From an uncultured Campylobacter sp. (GTDB taxonomy: Bacteria > Campylobacterota > Campylobacteria > Campylobacterales > Campylobacteraceae): a DNA stretch of 64,000 bases. The stretch is from contig NZ_CAUQKJ010000002.1 in NCBI RefSeq assembly GCF_963518785.1, positions 237,020 to 301,019 of the forward strand. Reading direction: 5' to 3'. A model generated the notes under the pieces. That model made no database searches, was not told the origin of the DNA, and was given only the letters and a program-made list of their open reading frames with translations. Position numbers and translations under genes: made by a program. Shown in pieces: positions 58,918-64,000 of the stretch (positions are counted from its first letter, which is position 1; each line of letters starts with the position of its first letter).

Positions 58918-59018
58918 GAGCTTGCTTTAAATTTTTAAGTCCGGCTTTTAGAATTTTAATAAATAAAATTTCCCGCTTAGTTTGAAAGCGGAAGAGAGAT
59001 TAAATTTAAGGATTTGCC

Positions 59019-59822
59019 ATGAAATTGCTTCTTGCAATGTTACTACCATTTATCGTTGCTTTCGCCGATAGTTTGGAACAGATCAGATCAAAAGGCGTCG
59101 TTCGCATCGGCGTTTACGACGGACAGCCTCCTTTTAGCGAGCTGAACGATGGAACTTTTGAGGGCTTTGAAGTTACGATGGCACAGGCCATAGCAAATGA
59201 TCTTTTCGGCGAAAAAGGCGGCAGAATCGAGCTTGTGCCGATGAAGGTCGAGGATAGAATTCCAGCACTAGTAAACAACCGCGTAGATATCGTCATCGCT
59301 ACGATTACCATTACGCCTGAACGCGCGCAGCAGATCGATTTTTCAACACCGTATTTTTCAGTAAATCTTGGAGTTTTAACCCGCAAAGCCGATAGAATAA
59401 AATCCTTAGCCGATCTGCGAGAGAAGAGAATTTTGCTCGAAAGCGGCGGTACGGGCGAGGCATTTTTTAAACAAGAAGGCTTTGGAAATTTTACATTTTG
59501 CAAAATCGCCAGAGAGTGCTACCGTATGCTAAAAGACGGCGACGTGGATGCCTACGCGACCGATAATCTCATCGCAATGGCATATCCGGTAGTCGATAGC
59601 GAGGTAGAAGTGCCGCTTAAAACGCTAGGTAAGCCCGATTTCATGGGTATTGGCGTGCAGAAGGGCAATAAAGAGCTACTGGATTTCGTCAATGCAGAGC
59701 TTATAAAGCTAAGCAAAGAAGGTTTTTTTGAAAAGGCATACGAAGGTACTTTTAATCCATTTTATCACGGCGCTGCGGATAAAAGATATTTCTTGCTAGA
59801 TGGAATTTACAGCTTCTTGTAG
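59019..59822 (+). CDS. amino-acid-binding protein of PEB1/CjaA type (copy 3 of 3)
   Basis: Third paralogue, 267 residues, 101 bp after copy 2. Signal peptide MKLLLAMLLPFIVAFA (1-16). It keeps the ATITIT ligand strand (VDIVIATITITPERAQQIDFSTPYF) of copy 1, but the Lys/Arg after the E(R/A) differ (ERAQQID against DRKRQID). Copies 2 and 3 are almost identical from about residue 215 to 240 (IGIGVQKGNKELLDFVNAELIKLSKEGFF), which suggests recent gene conversion or duplication. A ribosome site (AAGGAT) precedes ATG 59019. No permease or ATPase gene follows. Confidence 0.88.
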   Translation: MKLLLAMLLPFIVAFADSLEQIRSKGVVRIGVYDGQPPFSELNDGTFEGFEVTMAQAIANDLFGEKGGRIELVPMKVEDRIPALVNNRVDIVIATITITPERAQQIDFSTPYFSVNLGVLTRKADRIKSLADLREKRILLESGGTGEAFFKQEGFGNFTFCKIARECYRMLKDGDVDAYATDNLIAMAYPVVDSEVEVPLKTLGKPDFMGIGVQKGNKELLDFVNAELIKLSKEGFFEKAYEGTFNPFYHGAADKRYFLLDGIYSFL

Positions 59823-60157
59823 GATTTGCGGCTTATTTTAAAATTTATCACGCAAGATTTATCGCGTAAATTCTATCTCCTGCTTGCTGTGCTTTAGCTC
59901 TTGCAGCATGGATCACATAAAATTTTATCGCGCAATCTTGCTTGTTTAAATTTTTCAAAAAAGCTTTTTCGCGAGTGAAACGGCGTTTATATAAAATTCC
60001 GCTCGTTTAAAATTTATCTTGCATAAATTCTACGTAGATTTTGCAGCGCGCAGACTTTTGTTTCGTCCTTTTAAAATTTATCTTGCATAAATTTTACCGC
60101 AGCTTGAAATTGCCATAATAAATTTAGCTCAGATTTTTATTATTTCAAATTTTACTA

Positions 60158-60181
60158 AAAATCCTCTTGCTAGGATTTTTT
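60158..60181. terminator. bidirectional hairpin terminator
   Basis: AAAAATCC (60158-60165) and GGATTTTT (60174-60181) with an 8-base loop give an 8-bp stem with A and T runs at the two ends, usable in either direction. It separates the binding-protein genes from the adhesin promoter. Confidence 0.65.
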
Positions 60182-60311
60182 ACCACTTGTAATCCGCTCA
60201 AAATGCCCCCCACTAAAAAAAGGTTAAATTTTTCAGCCAGGAATTTATTCTGCGCAAAGAGTAAATTTTTAATACTTGAAATTATAAACGCAGCCCCCTC
60301 TGTCAAAAACC

Positions 60312-60341
60312 GATCAGTGATTTTCATATTGCAAACTGATC
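60312..60341. promoter_or_regulatory. operator-like inverted repeat over the adhesin -35
   Basis: GATCAGT (60312-60318) and ACTGATC (60335-60341) are exact reverse complements with centres 23 bp apart, about two helical turns. The right arm begins directly after the presumed -35 (60329-60334), so a dimeric repressor bound here would block RNA polymerase. Confidence 0.5.
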
Positions 60342-60357
60342 TATTTTTATGTATAAT
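60329..60357 (+). promoter_or_regulatory. sigma-70 promoter of the adhesin gene
   Basis: TTGCAA (60329-60334) and TATAAT (60352-60357) are 17 bp apart; the ATG is 33 bases further on, with AAAGGA (60377-60382) as ribosome site. Confidence 0.65.
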
Positions 60358-60389
60358 CGCAAACTTTACGAATTTCAAAGGATCAATAT

Positions 60390-63300
60390 ATGAAAAAATC
60401 CATCTGCTCCTCTATGCTTAGCCTCGCAGCGGTGCTCGCACTAGCACCCGCACAAGCGCTTTGCAATGCAGATTCTAATCCGCCGCTTATCCATACCCAT
60501 AATAACCTCTATTCGGCGGGATTCAGCAGCAATACTAGCGGTAGCGGAAGTACCAGCCCAAACGGCAATATTACGACGATTACGGGCGTTACAAGCGGCG
60601 GGACTGATTATTCCGGCAGCGTGATTTACGGCGGAGGAAGCGGCGACGGAATTTCGGGCTTTACTGAGTTGAACTCCGCCTCCAACAATAGACTTACGAT
60701 TAGAGGCGCAAACGCTTACGTGGGTATCGCAATAGGCGCCGAGGCCAAGGGGGTATCAGATAATTACGTGAGCTTAGAAAACGGCTCTAAGGTAAATTTG
60801 GTCGTGGGCGGGCAAGGCATAGCGGCGTCTAAAACGGGCAACGAAGGCGAAGCGACGCGAAATCAGGTTTTTGTAAAATACGGCGCCGAAATTACGGGAA
60901 ATGCCGATAACTTCGGCGGTAGCTCAAATAGACATTACAATATCATCGGCGGCAGAAGCGGAGCGGATAAAAAAGCCTCCTCTAATGCCGTAACGATCGA
61001 CGGGGGTACTATCGGCAACAGCTCCGTTACAAATGTAATCGTAGGCGGCATAGTAAGCGGCGGCGGCGATGCCGTATCAAATAGAATAACTATCAAAGGT
61101 GGCACATTTAGAGGGAGCTTCGATATATTCGGCGCGCAATCCTCCATAGGGCAAAGTAATTCTAATAGCGTCAATATAACGGCGCCTTATTACGGCGGCA
61201 CAAATACTATCACTCTAAACGGAATCGGTAGAATTTGGGGTGCAGCGGGTGGAAGCGGAAGCTCTAGCGCAAACTCCGTATCCATAAGCGCAAAGCTAAA
61301 AGCGCAAAATTACCAAGTAATCGGCGGCCAAGCAAATAGCGCTAGCGTAATGAGCGCAAATCGCGTAGAAATCAACAACGACGATGCAATCGTAGGCAGC
61401 GTCACAGGCTCTTTGGGCGGCGCCTCGAGCTCGCGAAGCGTAGTTGATCTTTACAAAGGTACCGTAAAAGGTGATGTCGCTGCAGCAAACGGTATCGCAG
61501 GCGAATCGGATGGCGATAGAGTTACTCTAGGAGCGTCAGACTCCAACAAAGGCGTACACATCGGAGGCAATGTCTATGGCGCACGTGCAGGAAGCGTCAA
61601 AAACGCAGTCGTTTATATCAATAAAGAAAGAACGACGATAGCAGGAGACGTCTTTGCGGGCTACGCTACAAGCGGCAGCGTCGAGAATAGCAACGTAAAT
61701 TTTAGAGGCGGCACTATAAGCGGTACAATCTACGGCAGCAATAAGCCTACGGATAAAACTAATACCTTACATATAGAAAATTGGGTCGGCGGCGGCATTA
61801 AAAAAGCTAAAGACATTAAAAATTTCGGCTCTATAAATTTCAATGATTTATACTCCACGATCGAAGCGGATGCGCCGCTTACTCTAACCACTAATGGCAA
61901 TACGAATTTAAACGACACAAAGATAGAGGGTATAAAATCAGATCTTGGCGAAGGAAAGTACTATCTGATACATAATTCAGGCGGCGGCACGATTACTAGA
62001 GCCGCACAAACCGTGCAAGATAATCAAATTTATACGATTACCGACAAAGATCACTATCAAATCACCGGCACCACGATCGAGGTCGAAAACAATAAGAATT
62101 TAATTATGCAGAAAGGTACACTAACTCGTTCTTGGATAGATCCCAACTTCGATCAAAGCGAGCTAATGCAAAATCAAAATTCCAACAAGGCTGCGGGCGC
62201 TACTGAGCTATTCGGCAATAAAGGAAACACCGTAATAGTAAAGGAGAATGCAGGCAATCTAGGCGGCAAAAACATAAGCTCGGGCAGAGACGACGCTACC
62301 GATGGAAGCAACAGCGTCCACGACAACCACACCAAGATCAATGGCGGAAGCAACATAGGCGAGATCGATGGCGGATATTCAAATTCCGCTACCTCGCAAG
62401 AAATTTATAATAACCACGTAACTTTCGAAGCAAGCGGAATAGACGTGGGGTACGTAAATGCGGGCATCACTCATAGCAGTAGCGGAGGCGGGGACGTCCA
62501 CGATAATAGCGTAACTACGAATGCTACGATAATCCGCAATAGCATTTACGGCGGCAATACTAGCAACGGAGAAGCCAAATCCAATATCGTAACTATAAAC
62601 AACGGCAGCGTAGGAGCAATGGCGGTAGGCGGCAAGGGAAACAGCGCGATTTCCAACACCATAACTCTTAACTCGGTAAACGTAGGCGGAAGCGTATACG
62701 GCGGAAAGGCTAGCGGCATCGCCTCCTCCAATACCGTAAATTTAAACGGCAACACGCAAGTTGCTGGCAACGTCTACGCAGCGGAAGCCGCTAGCGGCAG
62801 CAACAACGTAGTAAATTTCAGAAGCGGCAGCGTAGCGGGCACGTTATACGGAGTATCTAGCGCAAACGCTAGCAATTCGGGCAATAGCTTAAATATCCTA
62901 TCTTCAAACTCAGGCAATGGCCTAAATGCGGGGAATTTTGCAAATTTCAATAAATTGGAATTTAACTTAGCCTCCCTTGGCGAGATTGAAAATGATGCTT
63001 CATCAAGTACCAAAAGAGCTTTAAGCTTGACAGGTTCTGGCAATACTGATCTAAGCGGTACCGATATATTTGTAAACTCGACAAGCGAATTTAACGCTTT
63101 AAATAATGCAAGCTATCCAGATGGCGACAATAAGAAATATACCCTTGCCTATAAAAGCGGAGGCGGTAAATTTACCGGATATGATCCGCGCTTTAAAGAC
63201 AAGGGCTACGTAACTCAACTAAATAAAAACTATGTCATAAAGGATGCCAATACCTTTAGCAGAAACATAGGCGGTATGCATATAAGCGAGGATGAGCGAG

Positions 63301-64000
63301 AGCTTTATATCCAAAAGCTTATTAAGACTAACGAGAGCATAAATGGGGATTTCGATGCGGATGAGCTGCAGAAGTATCTAGGTGCCGGCGGTCTTAACGG
63401 AAACAACATAGACATAGGCAAAGCGGGGGAGGATAAGAATTTTAACGCTAGAAATATCCACGCAGCAGGCGCAAATAATACGTTAAATTTTATCAGCGGT
63501 CATAATGTAGGCGTAATAAGCGCAACGGGCAGTGGCAATACCCTTAACATAGGAGCTAGCAATAGCTCTCCTGCGGCAGTAAATTCCTTAAGCGCTAAAA
63601 ATATTAGCGGTTTTGACAAGTTAAATTTTTTCCTTCCTAGCTCCATTAGAGCAGGCGATAGCGTACTTACCCTAAGCGATCCTACCGCCAACACAGATCT
63701 AAGCAATGTCGGAAATATCACGGCTTATATCAGCGGAGTAAGCGGCCCGTTAAGTCCAAGTAGCGAGATTCATCTGATAAACAAGCAAGGAAGCGGAAGC
63801 CTTATAGCTCCTAACGTAGCCAATATGCACGCAACGCTAAATGTAGGGGTAAGTCTAAGCTATAACCCTAAAATTTATCAAAGCGGCAATTATCTAAATT
63901 TAGGATTTGATGCTTCCTCGGCTCCTAGCGCGCGCGTAAGCTCTAATACCAAATCCTTCGCCGAAACCCGTGCCGCAAGCTTAGCTAGCCTAAAGAGCGG
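60390..64000 (+). CDS. large autotransporter-like adhesin, 5' part (1,203 codons to window end)
   Basis: Open without a stop from ATG 60390 to the end of the window. Signal peptide (MKKSICSSMLSLAAVLALAPAQA, about 1-23). The passenger is rich in Gly, Ser, Asn, Thr and Val, with dozens of degenerate units of about 20-25 residues of the form SN-x-V-x-I-x-GG-x-(I/V)-x-G-x-(V/I)-YGG-x-(A/S), as expected for a right-handed beta-helix. Cys is confined to the first 30 residues and aromatic residues are rare. The last visible residues (SSNTKSFAETRAASLASLKSG) resemble the linker before an autotransporter beta-barrel, so the barrel probably starts just past 64,000. Expected to be a surface adhesin or matrix protein, possibly folded with help from PEB4-type chaperones. 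Confidence 0.85.
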   Translation, partial: MKKSICSSMLSLAAVLALAPAQALCNADSNPPLIHTHNNLYSAGFSSNTSGSGSTSPNGNITTITGVTSGGTDYSGSVIYGGGSGDGISGFTELNSASNNRLTIRGANAYVGIAIGAEAKGVSDNYVSLENGSKVNLVVGGQGIAASKTGNEGEATRNQVFVKYGAEITGNADNFGGSSNRHYNIIGGRSGADKKASSNAVTIDGGTIGNSSVTNVIVGGIVSGGGDAVSNRITIKGGTFRGSFDIFGAQSSIGQSNSNSVNITAPYYGGTNTITLNGIGRIWGAAGGSGSSSANSVSISAKLKAQNYQVIGGQANSASVMSANRVEINNDDAIVGSVTGSLGGASSSRSVVDLYKGTVKGDVAAANGIAGESDGDRVTLGASDSNKGVHIGGNVYGARAGSVKNAVVYINKERTTIAGDVFAGYATSGSVENSNVNFRGGTISGTIYGSNKPTDKTNTLHIENWVGGGIKKAKDIKNFGSINFNDLYSTIEADAPLTLTTNGNTNLNDTKIEGIKSDLGEGKYYLIHNSGGGTITRAAQTVQDNQIYTITDKDHYQITGTTIEVENNKNLIMQKGTLTRSWIDPNFDQSELMQNQNSNKAAGATELFGNKGNTVIVKENAGNLGGKNISSGRDDATDGSNSVHDNHTKINGGSNIGEIDGGYSNSATSQEIYNNHVTFEASGIDVGYVNAGITHSSSGGGDVHDNSVTTNATIIRNSIYGGNTSNGEAKSNIVTINNGSVGAMAVGGKGNSAISNTITLNSVNVGGSVYGGKASGIASSNTVNLNGNTQVAGNVYAAEAASGSNNVVNFRSGSVAGTLYGVSSANASNSGNSLNILSSNSGNGLNAGNFANFNKLEFNLASLGEIENDASSSTKRALSLTGSGNTDLSGTDIFVNSTSEFNALNNASYPDGDNKKYTLAYKSGGGKFTGYDPRFKDKGYVTQLNKNYVIKDANTFSRNIGGMHISEDERELYIQKLIKTNESINGDFDADELQKYLGAGGLNGNNIDIGKAGEDKNFNARNIHAAGANNTLNFISGHNVGVISATGSGNTLNIGASNSSPAAVNSLSAKNISGFDKLNFFLPSSIRAGDSVLTLSDPTANTDLSNVGNITAYISGVSGPLSPSSEIHLINKQGSGSLIAPNVANMHATLNVGVSLSYNPKIYQSGNYLNLGFDASSAPSARVSSNTKSFAETRAASLASLKS

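Larger units (their letters stand above)
59823..60389. other. spacer with repeats, hairpin and adhesin promoter
   Basis: About 570 bp. From 59860 to 60120 AAATTT/AAAATTTATC units recur (TTAAAATTTATCTTGCATAAATT occurs in similar form twice, at about 60008 and 60073). A hairpin is at 60158-60181, a sigma-70 promoter at 60329-60357 and an operator-like inverted repeat at 60312-60341, all listed separately. No gene; minus-strand frame 60145-60378 has no ribosome site. Confidence 0.55.

Noticed and set aside
60930..63720. Several minus-strand frames opposite the adhesin gene
   Set aside because: They are shadows of a strongly biased Gly/Ser/Asn reading frame on the plus strand, with Leu/Pro/Ile-rich artefact translations.

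Overview
The window looks like chromosomal DNA of a Campylobacter species. The evidence is family content and gene order: DUF2018–polyprenyl synthetase–hemA–proS as in C. jejuni, a PEB4-type foldase, aspA next to a Dcu carrier, and PEB1-type solute-binding proteins. Base composition is fairly GC-rich for the genus, which suggests an oral or host-associated species such as C. gracilis; that species call is inference. No phage, insertion sequence, CRISPR array, rRNA or convincing tRNA was seen.

Layout. 0-6.8 kb: a HAD phosphatase pair, then DUF2018/polyprenyl synthase/hemA/proS, tightly packed and closed by a hairpin. 7-14.3 kb: mostly minus strand, with an RclC/YkgB membrane protein, a small hypothetical, an MdaB-type quinone reductase, a peptidase E, lpxD and ilvB-ilvH. 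14.7-18.4 kb: a secreted helix-hairpin-helix protein with polyproline runs, and pta-ackA. 18.9-21.8 kb: a frameshifted membrane gene and a two-component system behind a Met/Lys-rich exported peptide. 23-28 kb: valS, a 48-residue membrane peptide, meso-diaminopimelate dehydrogenase and metN. 28-35 kb: metQ, PEB4, DedA, aspA, dcuA and a flavodoxin-like reductase. 35-38.3 kb: a gene-poor stretch with a broken SMI1/KNR4-type gene and an exported tyrosine-phosphatase-like protein. 38.7-43 kb: a lipoprotein trio (CsgG-like, DUF4810, DUF799) with DIP1984, and a second two-component system. 43.4-48.3 kb: a 27-residue peptide gene, membrane proteins, a TSUP permease and a flotillin-like protein. 48.4-51.5 kb: an intact iron/cobalamin-type binding protein beside remnants of a second ABC importer. 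51.5-56.8 kb: an NlpC/P60-like lipoprotein, a Pif1/RecD-like ATPase, a DUF3137 gene with a poly-A frameshift, and a D-amino-acid aminotransferase. 57-60 kb: three tandem solute-binding proteins. 60.4-64 kb: the first 1,203 codons of an autotransporter-like adhesin that runs off the window.

The most distinctive feature is a family of short AAATTT-centred repeats alternating with GC-rich spacers. They fill most spacers longer than about 300 bp, locally as degenerate tandem arrays with 18-40 bp periods. Matching sequence (GAAAATTCC, GAAATTTC and variants) occurs inside reading frames, where it encodes Asn/Ser/Lys/Glu-rich low-complexity inserts in otherwise conserved enzymes (HAD phosphatase, polyprenyl synthase, HemA, Pta, possibly the phosphatase at 38 kb). 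Such intragenic spread recalls the Rickettsia palindromic elements; I know of no description of it in Campylobacter.

The metabolism fits a microaerobic or anaerobic amino-acid user: aspartate to fumarate by AspA with Dcu exchange, acetate formation by Pta-AckA, branched-chain amino acid synthesis, methionine uptake and several amino-acid binding proteins. Several genes are visibly decaying (four frameshifts or internal deletions), so the genome appears to be eroding some surface and uptake functions.
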